DNA of 64,000 nucleotides from JBDTSW01 sp963799815 (lineage in GTDB: Bacteria; Actinomycetota; Thermoleophilia; Solirubrobacterales; 70-9), in the NCBI GenBank assembly GCA_963799815.1, contig CAWCYG010000004.1:186001-250000 (forward strand), given 5' to 3'. Made by a program: the position numbers and the translations under genes. Positions 35,542-43,624 of this stretch are shown here, piece by piece; position 1 is the stretch's first letter; each line of letters opens with the position of its first letter. The notes under the pieces were generated by a model. That model saw nothing but the letters and a program-made list of their open reading frames with translations. It was not told where the DNA came from and ran no database searches.

Positions 35542-36647
35542 GTGAGCGCCGGCAGCCCGTCGCAGGCCGGCGACCGGCATTCCGGCGGACCCGAGCTGCC
35601 CGTCGAGCGCCTCAGAGCCGGGTACTACACCGACGCCTACTTCAACAACGCTCGCGCGGTGCTCGAGGCCGATGGCCATCATCCCCACGTCCTCATGCAG
35701 GTCTTCCAGCGCCAGCGGTCCGAGCTCGGCGGGATGGACGAGGCGCTCGACTGCCTGCGTGCGGGTGCCGCTCGCCGGCGATCGGACGGCGGCTGGTCGC
35801 CCGCTTGGGAGGAGCTCGAGGTCCGTGCCCTGCCCGAGGGCGCCTCGCTGGAGCCGTGGGAGACGGTCCTAACCATCGAGGGCGACTACGCCCTGTTCGC
35901 GCACACGGAGACCGTCTATCTCGGGTGCCTGGCGAGGGGAACACGCATCCGCACCAACGTCGCTCGCGCGGTCGCGGCTGCGCGGGGGAAGGAGGTTCTC
36001 TACTTCGCCGCGCGTCACGACCACTACCTCGTCCAGGCCTCCGATGGCTTCGCCGCGCTCGCCGCCGGGGCGGCGGGGATCACCACGGACGCCCAGGGCT
36101 CTCGGCTCGGCGCACGTGGCCTCGGCACGGTGCCGCATGGGCTGATCGCGGCATACGCCGGCGACACCGCTCGGGCGGCGGAGGCCTTCGCCACCCACCT
36201 TCCCGACGAATCGAGGCTGACGGTGCTCGTGGACTTCGAAAACGACTCGATCACCACCGCGCTGGAGACGGCCGAGCGGCTCGGCGATCGCCTCTGGGGC
36301 GTTCGGCTGGATACGGCGGATCGCTCGTCGACCGGGCGCTCGCGAGCGACTCGGCGCCCGAAGAGGGGCGCCAAGGCGTTACCCCTGAGCTCGTCCGCCG
36401 CGTTCGCGCCGCGCTGGACGATGCCGGTTACGAGCGGGTCAGGATCGTTGTTTCCGGCGGCTTCGATGCGGACCGCATCACCGCCTTCGAAGGGGAGGGC
36501 GTCCCGGTGGACGTCTACGGCGTGGGCTCATCGCTGCTTCGGGGTGAGAACGACTTCACCGCCGACGTGGTCCGAGTGGATGGGAGGCGATGCGCCAAGG
36601 CTGGTCGTGAGGAGCGCCCTAATCCGAGACTCGAGGCGGTGCCCTGA
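35542..36647 (+). pseudogene. pncB: Nicotinate phosphoribosyltransferase, single frameshift
   Basis: This gene would encode about 368 residues of an actinobacterial nicotinate phosphoribosyltransferase, which makes NaMN for NAD salvage. The first frame carries LRAGYYTDAYFNNARAVLEA, HHPHVLMQVFQRQRSELGGM, a substrate loop and LTVLVDFENDSITTALETAE, up to WGVRLDTA near 36318. The homology then continues in the -1 frame as SLVDRALASD, TPELVRRVRAALDDAGYERV, RIVVSGGFDADRITAF and VDVYGVGSSLLRGENDFTAD, ending at 36647. Adding one base between 36320 and 36321 restores the frame. It is otherwise intact, so this is either a sequencing error or a very recent mutation. Confidence 0.8.
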
Positions 36648-36703
36648 CCCGTTATTCGATGGTGCCCTCGGGTAGTCCGACGAGTGACGGAAAGGAGAAG
36701 ACC

Positions 36704-37048
36704 ATGCCACCACGCGGCGTGAAGAAGGGAACAAAGCGCGCCCGGCAGTACGAGCACATCAAGAAGAGTCAAAAGGAGCAGGGTGCGTCTGAGGACCGCG
36801 CTGAGGAGGTCGCGGCGCGAACGGTGAACAAGGAGCGCGCCCGTTCGGGCGAGTCGAGACAGGCTTCCAGGTCGTCAACGCAGGACATCTCGTCAGGGCG
36901 GCGCGGCGGCAAGCGGTCGGGCTCGGGAGGCCCTCGCGGACGTACCCGCGAGCAGCTCTATAACGAGGCGAAGGACCTCGGGATCGAGGGACGCTCGAGG
37001 ATGTCGAAGCGCCAGCTCGTCAACGCCATCAACGGGAAGAAGAGCTAA
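36704..37048 (+). CDS. Basic Rho-N/SAP-like DNA- or RNA-binding protein
   Basis: A 114-residue, strongly basic protein. It begins MPPRGVKKGTKRARQYEHIK and continues with EDRAEEVAARTVNKERARSG, a pattern found in actinobacterial proteins often labelled plasmid stabilization protein. A Ser/Gly/Arg linker leads to a C-terminal Rho_N/SAP-like helix-extended-helix (RTREQLYNEAKDLGIEGRSR, then MSKRQLVNAING). An AAGGAG Shine-Dalgarno lies 7 bases before the ATG at 36704, which decides the start against the upstream in-frame ATG at 36659. It likely binds nucleic acid. A plasmid role is not supported by the chromosomal context. Confidence 0.8.
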   Translation: MPPRGVKKGTKRARQYEHIKKSQKEQGASEDRAEEVAARTVNKERARSGESRQASRSSTQDISSGRRGGKRSGSGGPRGRTREQLYNEAKDLGIEGRSRMSKRQLVNAINGKKS

Positions 37049-37091
37049 CGGCGGCGCGGCGGCGGGCCGCCTCGCCGTCGGAATCGGTCAA

Positions 37092-37097
37092 TAGCCT
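37092..37097 (+). promoter_or_regulatory. -10 element of cysS (leaderless)
   Basis: TAGCCT lies 6 bases before the GTG start of cysS at 37104. No Shine-Dalgarno is present. Confidence 0.5.
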
Positions 37098-37103
37098 TGG
37101 CGT

Positions 37104-38477
37104 GTGCGTGAGGTGACGATCCGGGACACGCTGAGCGGTGAATTGCGGGCGCTCGAGCCTGCTCGTCCACCGGAGGTCGGCATCTACGCGTGCGGGCCCA
37201 CCGTCTACGCGCCCATTCACATCGGCAACGCGCGGCCGTACGTGATCTTCATGCTCCTGCGGCGGTTTCTAGCGCACCAGGGATACGAGCCGACCCTCGT
37301 CGCGAACATCACTGACATCAACGACAAGATCTACGCCGCAGCGCGGGATGCCGGGATCACGTCGAGCGAGCGTGCCGACGCGATGGCTCGCCGCTACGTG
37401 GAGGACACCGATCGCCTCGGGCTCGGGCGCCCCGATTCCGAGCCCCTGGCGACTGAGACGATTCCTGAGATCATCGACCTGATCACCGCCCTGATCGAGC
37501 GCGGCCACGCCTACGAATCCGGGGGCGACGTCTACTTCCGCGTGCGCAGCCAACCCGGCTACGGCAAGCTCTCGAACCGCGAGCTCGACGAGATGGACCA
37601 GGGTGAGGAAGCGGGAACCGCTTCGCTCAAAGCGGATCCGCTCGACTTCGCGCTGTGGAAGGCGAGGAAGGAGGACGAGGACATCGGGTGGCCCTCGCCG
37701 TGGGGGGAGGGACGACCCGGGTGGCACATCGAGTGCTCGGCCATGGCCGAGAAGATCCTCGGGGTCGACTTCGCGATTCACGGTGGGGGGATCGACCTCG
37801 TCTTCCCTCACCACGAGAACGAGATCGCCCAGACCGAGGCGGGGCGGGGCGCTCCGCTCGCGCGTCTATGGATGCACAACGGCGCGGTTCGTCTCGACGC
37901 GGAGAAGATGTCGAAGTCGGAGGGCAACATCTTCGGTCTCAGCGAAGCCCTCGACTCCTACGGGCCCGAGGCGGTCGTGATGTTCTTGGCTTCCGGCCAC
38001 TACCGCCAACCGCTCGAGTTCACGGATGCGGCCATGCAGGAGGCGACCGCCCGTGTCGAGCGCATCCGGAACTTCGCACTGGCCGCCGGCTCGAATGATG
38101 GGGCGCCCGAGAACGCGGGCTCAGAGGATCCCTTTGTGGCGGGGCGCCGGGAGGCCTTCCTCGAGGCCCTCGCAGACGACTTCAACACGCCGCGTGCCTT
38201 CGCTGCGCTCTATGAGGTGATCGGCGAGGCGAACCGCCGGGAGCTGCCCGGCGCTCTCGCGGCGGTTTCGGAGATGACCGAGCTGCTGGGCCTCGAGTCG
38301 GTGCTGGAGGGCGAGGAGACGGTGGATGCCGAGGCTGAGGCCTTGCTCGCCGAGCGCGAGCGGGCGCGCACCGAGCGGGACTTCGAGCGTGCCGACGGGA
38401 TCCGCGACGAGCTGGCCAGGCGCGGCTGGGATGTGCGCGATACCGCTGAGGGCGCCCAGCTCGTTCGCCGTGACTGA
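37104..38477 (+). CDS. cysS: Cysteinyl-tRNA synthetase
   Basis: CysS charges tRNA-Cys. The 457-residue class I enzyme has IYACGPTVYAPIHIGNARPY (first zinc Cys and the HIGH-type HIGN), GWHIECSAMAEKILG (zinc Cys), IHGGGIDLVFPHHENEIAQT (zinc His pair) and RLDAEKMSKSEGN (KMSKS loop). The C-terminal DALR-type helical domain ends with ERDFERADGIRDELARRGWD. All active-site elements are intact. The GTG at 37104 is leaderless. The gene overlaps rlmB by 8 bases. cysS-rlmB-sigma factor is the order seen in many Gram-positive bacteria. Confidence 0.97.
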   Translation: MREVTIRDTLSGELRALEPARPPEVGIYACGPTVYAPIHIGNARPYVIFMLLRRFLAHQGYEPTLVANITDINDKIYAAARDAGITSSERADAMARRYVEDTDRLGLGRPDSEPLATETIPEIIDLITALIERGHAYESGGDVYFRVRSQPGYGKLSNRELDEMDQGEEAGTASLKADPLDFALWKARKEDEDIGWPSPWGEGRPGWHIECSAMAEKILGVDFAIHGGGIDLVFPHHENEIAQTEAGRGAPLARLWMHNGAVRLDAEKMSKSEGNIFGLSEALDSYGPEAVVMFLASGHYRQPLEFTDAAMQEATARVERIRNFALAAGSNDGAPENAGSEDPFVAGRREAFLEALADDFNTPRAFAALYEVIGEANRRELPGALAAVSEMTELLGLESVLEGEETVDAEAEALLAERERARTERDFERADGIRDELARRGWDVRDTAEGAQLVRRD

Positions 38478-39141
38478 GCTCCCCACGATCGACGGCGAGG
38501 TCGTCTACGGGCGCCGCCCGGTTGCAGAGGCTCGTCGGGGAAGGCGACGCGTGCGCCGGGTGTGGACGAGCGAACAGCTCCCCGCCGCCGACCTCTCCAG
38601 GCTGGCCGGTAGCCCCGACCACCAGGGCGTCGTTGCCGAGGTCGATCCATATCCGTACGCGGATGCCGGCTCCCTGCTCGGCCGCCCCGACTCGCTGGTG
38701 CTCGCGCTCGATCAGGTCCAGGACACCCGCAACCTCGGAGCGATCGCTCGCTCGGCCGAGGCGGCCGCCGCTGACGGCCTCGTAATCCCATCCCGCCGCT
38801 CAGCCGCGGTGACGGCCGCCACCTGCAAGGCCTCGGCGGGCGCCGTCGAGCACCTCAGCATTGCACGCGTGACGAATCTGGCGAACTGGCTCACCGAGGC
38901 CAAGGCTGAAGGTGCCTGGGTCTACGGCGCCGACGCCGACGCCGATACCCCGCACGCGCAAGCCGACCTCACCGGCAAGGTGGTGCTGGTCCTGGGGGGC
39001 GAGGGCAAGGGCCTGCGCCCACGCGTCGGGGGCATCTGTGACCTGATGGTCTCGATACCGGTCCGTGGCCAGGTCGCATCGCTGAACGTCTCGGCGGCCG
39101 CGGCCGTGCTGCTGTTCGAGGCGCTGCGCCAGCGAGGGTAG
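38470..39141 (+). CDS. rlmB: 23S rRNA (guanosine-2'-O)-methyltransferase RlmB-type
   Basis: A 223-residue SpoU-family methyltransferase that 2'-O-methylates rRNA, by homology G2251 of 23S. The N-terminal L30e-like substrate domain begins EVVYGRRPVAEARRGRRRVR. The SPOUT knot has LALDQVQDTRNLGAIARSAE (motif 1), VVLVLGGEGKGLRP (motif 2) and IPVRGQVASLNVSAAAAVLL (motif 3). The protein is somewhat shorter at the N-terminus than E. coli RlmB. The GTG at 38470 overlaps the cysS stop by 8 bases. A stem-loop starts at its own stop codon. Confidence 0.92.
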   Translation: MTELPTIDGEVVYGRRPVAEARRGRRRVRRVWTSEQLPAADLSRLAGSPDHQGVVAEVDPYPYADAGSLLGRPDSLVLALDQVQDTRNLGAIARSAEAAAADGLVIPSRRSAAVTAATCKASAGAVEHLSIARVTNLANWLTEAKAEGAWVYGADADADTPHAQADLTGKVVLVLGGEGKGLRPRVGGICDLMVSIPVRGQVASLNVSAAAAVLLFEALRQRG

Positions 39142-39165
39142 GAGTGGGCAAAGCAGGCTCCTACC
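39137..39165 (+). terminator. Stem-loop at the rlmB stop codon
   Basis: GGTAGGAG (39137-39144) pairs perfectly with CTCCTACC (39158-39165) around a 13-base loop. The TAG stop codon of rlmB is inside the left arm. There is no following T run. It precedes the strong sigma-factor promoter, so a terminator between the two units is likely. Confidence 0.5.
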
Positions 39166-39223
39166 AACCCCTCCGGACGCACCCCCCGATCTGCAACGAA
39201 GATTGCATCGAATCCAGAAGGGG

Positions 39224-39253
39224 TTGACAGAACTACCCTCGCGCGGGTAAAGT
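39224..39253 (+). promoter_or_regulatory. Strong promoter of the sigma-factor gene
   Basis: A perfect TTGACA (39224-39229) and TAAAGT (39248-39253) are 18 bases apart. The predicted start near 39260 gives a leader of about 105 bases, and the gene has an AAGGAGG Shine-Dalgarno, so this is one of the few non-leaderless units in the window. Confidence 0.7.
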
Positions 39254-39363
39254 TGGGCAATAAGGGTGAACTAAAGGTCGAAGTTTCGACCCTCATCCAG
39301 GCAAGCACAGGGGCGCCTACTGGGAGGTATCGGCGCCACGACAGGTCCGACAAGGAGGACCCC

Positions 39364-40065
39364 GTGGCCGTACCTTCCGCATCTACGCAGGACTTTGCCG
39401 CCGTGGCACCGGCTCGTGCCGTCGCGGCTGCTGTCCGAACTCAGGCTCAACCCGAGCTTGATGATGGGTACCTCGTCGCACTCGCCAAGCGAGGAAGCGC
39501 GGACGCCTACGACCGCATCGTCCGTCGCTACCGCGGCTTCGTGCGGCTCAAGGCCTCTTCGTACTTCATGCTCGGCGGCGATGCGGACGACCTGATTCAG
39601 GAGGGACTGGTCGGCCTCTACAAGGCCATCCGCGACTACCGCACCGACCGCGAGTCGAGCTTTCGCAACTTCGCCGAGCTTTGCGTGACCCGCCAGATCA
39701 TCACCGCTGTGAAGACGGCGTCGCGAAACAAGCACGCGCCGCTCAACCAGTACGTCTCGTTCGCCCAGACGCCGGCCGCTGCGATCGACTCCGACGCGAC
39801 CCTCGAGGAGGTCCTGCCGGGCCCGCTCAGCGAGGACCCGTCCGAGCGGGTGATCGCATCCGAGGAGCTCGCGAGCCTGGTGGCCTGCCTTACGAGCGTG
39901 CTATCCGACCTCGAGAGCGAGGTGCTCTCGCTCTACCTCGACGGCTGCTCCTACGAGGTGATCGGCGAGCGGCTCGAGTGCGACACGAAGACGGTCGACA
40001 ACGCCCTCCAGCGGGTGAAGCGCAAGGTGAGCCAGCATGTGGCCGGCCGCGAGGCGATCCTCTAG
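39364..40065 (+). CDS. RNA polymerase sigma-70 family factor (SigH-like position)
   Basis: A 233-residue sigma factor without region 1.1 or a long region 3. Region 2 shows YLVALAKRGSADAYDRIVRR and GGDADDLIQEGLVGLYKAIR with the core-binding and -10 recognition helices, then RNFAELCVTRQIITAVKTAS. Region 4 has LSDLESEVLSLYLDGCSYEV and ERLECDTKTVDNALQRVKRK, the helix-turn-helix for the -35. This matches the SigH/Sig-30-like group, and the place after cysS-rlmB is that of Bacillus sigH. AAGGAGG lies 5 bases before the GTG at 39364, which decides the start. It has a strong consensus promoter. Confidence 0.9.
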   Translation: MAVPSASTQDFAAVAPARAVAAAVRTQAQPELDDGYLVALAKRGSADAYDRIVRRYRGFVRLKASSYFMLGGDADDLIQEGLVGLYKAIRDYRTDRESSFRNFAELCVTRQIITAVKTASRNKHAPLNQYVSFAQTPAAAIDSDATLEEVLPGPLSEDPSERVIASEELASLVACLTSVLSDLESEVLSLYLDGCSYEVIGERLECDTKTVDNALQRVKRKVSQHVAGREAIL

Positions 40066-40095
40066 GCGCGTCGGTCCCCGGGCGGCCGCTGCGCG

Positions 40096-40101
40096 TACCC
40101 T
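40096..40101 (+). promoter_or_regulatory. -10 element of tRNA-Thr
   Basis: TACCCT ends 11 bases before the first base of the tRNA, so transcription should begin 3-5 bases before mature tRNA-Thr. Confidence 0.45.
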
Positions 40102-40112
40102 GAGCGCCACCG

Positions 40113-40185
40113 GCCCGGATAGCTCAACTGGTGGAGCACTCGACTTGTAATCGAGAGGCTGTGGGTTCAAGTCCCACTCCGGGCT
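40113..40185 (+). tRNA. tRNA-Thr (TGT anticodon)
   Basis: A complete 73-base cloverleaf. The acceptor stem GCCCGGA pairs with TCCGGGC and the discriminator is T. The anticodon stem CTCGA/TCGAG closes the loop CTTGTAA, giving anticodon TGT (40146-40148), which reads ACA and other Thr codons. The T arm is GTGGG-TTCAAGT-CCCAC. The 3' CCA is not encoded. The next gene starts only 4 bases after the discriminator. Confidence 0.96.
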
Positions 40186-40189
40186 CTAG

Positions 40190-41212
40190 ATGACCGATCT
40201 CGCTCAGCTCCCTGGCGCGCGTGAGTTCACCTGGCTCGACGGGGATCGGACCGTCCACCTCAAACCGGAGGCCCTGGCCCAGGCGCCGGCGATCCTCGAC
40301 GAGGCGGGCTGGAACGAATACGAGCTCTTGACCACACAGCGGGCGCTGAACAACGCGCCGCTCGCCCTGCCCGAATCGGCTCAGGCGGTGCACCTGGTGG
40401 CGCCTGGGAAGGTCGCCGAGGCCTCGGCCACGATCATCGACGACGTCGCCGAGCGACGGCTCGTCGCGCTCGGAGGCGGTCGCGTGATCGATGCCGCCAA
40501 GGCGATCGCCGCGGTGCGCGACGGCGAGGTGGCCGCGATTCCCACGACCCTGTCCGGCGCCGAGATGACCCGCCTGCACCGCCACCCCGAGGGCCATCAG
40601 GCGCCGCGGCAGCACCGCCCGCCGCTTGTGATCGCGGACGCCGAGCTCATGACCGACCTCCCCGAGGCGGAGCTGCGCGCGACCTCCATGAATGCGCTCG
40701 GGCACGGCGCCGAGGCCCTCTTTGGCCCGCTGGCCAACCCCGTGGCGTCGCTGTGTGGGCTGCGCGGAGCGGAGCTGATCGCAACGGCGATCGACCAGCC
40801 GCGCGATGATCGCGACCGCACCACGCTCGCCCTGGGCGCCATCCTGTGTGCGAACGCGATCGACGCCGCCGGCCTCTCCCTGCACCACGCGGTCTGCCAG
40901 GAGCTGGTTCGGCGCACCGGTGTGCCCCACGCCGAGACGAACGCGACGATGCTCCCCCACACGATGCAGGCGATGCGGGGACGAGCCCCCCGCGCCATCG
41001 ACGCCCTCGCCGAGGCGCTCCTGACCCGTCCCGACCATCTCGCTGAACGCCTCGAGGAACTGGGGGGAGGGCCCCGGCGACTGGGCGATCTGGGTGGAGA
41101 CCCCGCGCGAATCGACGAAGCCTGCGATGCCATTGCCGGTCGCGTCAAGCACACCATGGACGACCCGCTCGGTCCCGAGGAGCTCCACGAGCTCATCGAG
41201 CGCGCCTGGTAG
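40190..41212 (+). CDS. Iron-containing alcohol dehydrogenase family protein
   Basis: A 340-residue protein of the Fe-ADH/maleylacetate reductase superfamily. RRLVALGGGRVIDAAKAIAA is the NAD(P) phosphate loop, AAIPTTLSGAEMT the second cofactor segment, and the metal-binding region follows in NALGHGAEALFG, GLSLHHAVCQELV and GVPHAETNATMLPHTMQAM, with the usual Asp/His ligands partly recognisable. It most resembles maleylacetate reductases, which act in aromatic catabolism, but no other such genes are nearby. Its ATG lies 4 bases after tRNA-Thr and has no Shine-Dalgarno, so its mRNA may arise by tRNA processing. Confidence 0.82.
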   Translation: MTDLAQLPGAREFTWLDGDRTVHLKPEALAQAPAILDEAGWNEYELLTTQRALNNAPLALPESAQAVHLVAPGKVAEASATIIDDVAERRLVALGGGRVIDAAKAIAAVRDGEVAAIPTTLSGAEMTRLHRHPEGHQAPRQHRPPLVIADAELMTDLPEAELRATSMNALGHGAEALFGPLANPVASLCGLRGAELIATAIDQPRDDRDRTTLALGAILCANAIDAAGLSLHHAVCQELVRRTGVPHAETNATMLPHTMQAMRGRAPRAIDALAEALLTRPDHLAERLEELGGGPRRLGDLGGDPARIDEACDAIAGRVKHTMDDPLGPEELHELIERAW

Positions 41213-41272
41213 CGGGCGTTTGCACCCTGATTGCAGCGGTAACGCTCCAGTGGCATGCGTGTAGGGAGTGAC

Positions 41273-42982
41273 ATGGACCAGCCTCGCCGGTCGGCTCCGC
41301 CACGCACAGATGCCGTGATCTCAGACGAGCGCTTCGAGCGCTACCACGAGTTCGCGCGGCGACACGGCGTCAATCGCGTCGTCTACTTCGTGGCGCGATG
41401 CATCCTCACGCCCGCCTTCCTGATCTGGTTCCGACTCCAGCGCACCGGGCGCGAGCACGCTCGAGTCAAGGGGGGCCTGATCGTCGCCTCCAACCATCGC
41501 TCCTTTCTCGATCCCTTCGTGATCGGCGCCTCGCTGCCCTGGCGTCGCCACATCCAATACGTTGCCAAGGTCGAGCTCTTCGAGAAGCGCGGGGTGGGCT
41601 GGATCTTGAGCCGGCTCGGGGCCTTTCCGATTCGCCGTGGCCAGTCCGACGAGGTCGCGATGAAGACCGCCCGGATGATCGTCGAGCGCGGCGGCACGGT
41701 GGCGATCTTCCCGGAGGGAACGCGTCATCGCCACGGGTCGCTCGGCTCTCCCAAGCGCGGAGTGGGGCGCCTGGCGCTCGAGGCCGGCGCCTCGGTCCTG
41801 CCTGTGGCGGTGCACGGCAGCGAGTACGTCCGGCGCGGCTTTCGCATCCGCCCGCGCAAGGTGAAGCTCCGGATCGGCCGGCCGATGACCTTCCCGCGGA
41901 CTGAGCGTCCGTCCCCGCAGCTCGCCGCCACCATCACCGAGCGGATCTGGCCCAACATCGAGCTGCAGTGGGAATGGCTCGGGGGCCTGCCGCCTCTTCG
42001 CAAGGCTGCAGTCATCGGCTCGGGGAGCTGGGGGACCGCCGTCGCCGTCCTGCTCGCCCGGGGCGGGGTCGAGGTGGAGCTGGGTACGCGCTCGACCGAG
42101 AAGGCGGCGGAGATCAACCGCAAGCGCGAGAACGAGAAATACCTGCCGGGGGTGAAGCTCCCCGAGGCCGTCTCGGTCCGGCGCTCGGCCGACATCGAGC
42201 TGGGAGCCTGCGACCTGGTCTGCCTCGCGGTCCCGTCGGTCGCCCTCCCCGCCACCGTCGGCGCGCTGGCCGACCGCGTCGGCTCGCGCAGCTCCGTCCT
42301 GCTGCTCTCCAAGGGCCTCGTGCAGCCGCGCGGCACGCTGCCGCATCGGTACGTCTCCGAGCGCGTCCGTGCCCGCGCCATCGCCTGCCTCGGTGGGCCT
42401 GCGCACGCGCGCGAGGCCGCCGCTGGAATGGCGGCCCTGGTCCTCGGGTCTCGCGACTCGGACCTGCGCTCTCAACTCGGCGAGGTTTTCGATCGCGCCG
42501 GCCTCTTCTGCGAGCGCTCCGAGGACATGGTGGGCGTCGAGATCGCCGGCGTGGCCAAGAACGCCGCCGCGCTCGCCGCGGCTGCGGCCGAACCGCACGG
42601 CATGAACGCCGCTGGGATCGCCGCCGCCGGAATCTGGCGCGAGTGCGTTGATTTCGCTCTCGGCCAGGGGGCCGAGCTCGACACCTTCTCCGGGCTGGCC
42701 GGCATCGGCGATTTGACGGCGACTGTGCTCGCTCCGGGTAGCCGCAACCGCCGTGCGGGCGAGCTGCTTGGCTCGGGCGTGCCGGCAGAACAGATCCCGA
42801 CTCGGATCGGCCAGGCCTCCGAGGCCCTCGATTCGGTGCCGCTGCTCGCCGAGGCGGTCAAGGACTCAGGCATCGACGCGCCCGATCTCGAGGGCCTGGC
42901 GGCGCTCGTGGCGGGCGAGATCGACCCCGGCGAATGGGTGGCCGGCCTGCGCCGTGCTGAGCGCGCCAGGAGGGCGGCATGA
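41273..42982 (+). CDS. Fusion of 1-acyl-glycerol-3-phosphate acyltransferase (PlsC) and glycerol-3-phosphate dehydrogenase (GpsA)
   Basis: A 569-residue protein made of two complete enzymes. Residues about 1-235 are PlsC: a hydrophobic segment (VVYFVARCILTPAFLIWF), the catalytic NHRSFLD (His75, Asp80), and IFPEGTRHRHG (146-150 region). Residues about 243-569 are GpsA: AVIGSGSWGTAVAVLLARGG for NAD(P), GVEIAGVAKNAAALAAAAA with Lys429, and GLAGIGDLTATVLAPGSRNR. GpsA makes glycerol 3-phosphate and PlsC adds the second acyl chain to make phosphatidate. I use ATG 41273 because GGGAG lies 4 bases upstream; ATG 41255 is the alternative. It is followed at 54 bases by an ECF sigma gene. Confidence 0.9.
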   Translation: MDQPRRSAPPRTDAVISDERFERYHEFARRHGVNRVVYFVARCILTPAFLIWFRLQRTGREHARVKGGLIVASNHRSFLDPFVIGASLPWRRHIQYVAKVELFEKRGVGWILSRLGAFPIRRGQSDEVAMKTARMIVERGGTVAIFPEGTRHRHGSLGSPKRGVGRLALEAGASVLPVAVHGSEYVRRGFRIRPRKVKLRIGRPMTFPRTERPSPQLAATITERIWPNIELQWEWLGGLPPLRKAAVIGSGSWGTAVAVLLARGGVEVELGTRSTEKAAEINRKRENEKYLPGVKLPEAVSVRRSADIELGACDLVCLAVPSVALPATVGALADRVGSRSSVLLLSKGLVQPRGTLPHRYVSERVRARAIACLGGPAHAREAAAGMAALVLGSRDSDLRSQLGEVFDRAGLFCERSEDMVGVEIAGVAKNAAALAAAAAEPHGMNAAGIAAAGIWRECVDFALGQGAELDTFSGLAGIGDLTATVLAPGSRNRRAGELLGSGVPAEQIPTRIGQASEALDSVPLLAEAVKDSGIDAPDLEGLAALVAGEIDPGEWVAGLRRAERARRAA

Positions 42983-43022
42983 AGGCGAACGCCCATGTAA
43001 GGCGAGAAGCGATCGCCCCCTC

Positions 43023-43028
43023 TACGCT
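43023..43028 (+). promoter_or_regulatory. -10 element of the ECF sigma gene
   Basis: TACGCT lies 8 bases before the ATG at 43037, with no Shine-Dalgarno. ECF genes are often self-activated; no obvious ECF-type -35 such as GGAAC lies upstream. Confidence 0.4.
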
Positions 43029-43036
43029 CCGAAGCG

Positions 43037-43624
43037 ATGAGCGATGCACCGCCCACCGTCCCGGACGCGGCCTCCAAGGCCAAGCTCGACCACGACTTCG
43101 CGGAGCTCTATCGGACGCACCTGCGCGACGTCTACTCCTACTCGTACTACAGAGTGGGAAATCACCACGACGCCGAGGATCTGACCGAGCAGGCGTTTCT
43201 GCAGGCCTACCGGCACTTCGAGCGAGCCCAGCGCGAGTCGAACGGCAGGCCCCTGCGCCCGTGGCTGATTCGCATCGCGCACAACCTCGCCGCCAACCAC
43301 CACCGCGATCGGGCACGGCGCCCCGTCGCCAACATCGAGGCGGTCGAGCCGCCCTCTCACCCGCACGACACCGAGCAGATCGTGGCGGGCCGCGAGGAGC
43401 TCCGCTTGGTCCTGGATCGGCTTGGCGATCTCTCCGAGGAACGCCGAGAAGCGCTCATCATGCGGTTCGCCCTCGACATGTCGAATCGCGAGATCGCGCG
43501 GGCGCTCGGGAAGACAGAGGGCGCCACGAAGGTGCTGATCCATCGCGCGATCAAGCAGCTCGAGGAGCTGATCAGCGACGAGGAGCCAGCGGAGGACAGC
43601 CCCCCGGAGGACGACGATGAGTGA
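43037..43624 (+). CDS. ECF-type RNA polymerase sigma factor
   Basis: A 195-residue ECF sigma factor. Region 2 includes AELYRTHLRDVYSYSYYRVG and HHDAEDLTEQAFLQAYRHFE, then RPWLIRIAHNLAANHHRDRA. Region 4 is LGDLSEERREALIMRFALDM, NREIARALGKTEGATKVLIH, the -35-binding helix-turn-helix. The acidic last 20 residues are extra. It overlaps by 8 bases with a small one-helix membrane protein that may be its anti-sigma, although no zinc anti-sigma motif is present there. Confidence 0.9.
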   Translation: MSDAPPTVPDAASKAKLDHDFAELYRTHLRDVYSYSYYRVGNHHDAEDLTEQAFLQAYRHFERAQRESNGRPLRPWLIRIAHNLAANHHRDRARRPVANIEAVEPPSHPHDTEQIVAGREELRLVLDRLGDLSEERREALIMRFALDMSNREIARALGKTEGATKVLIHRAIKQLEELISDEEPAEDSPPEDDDE

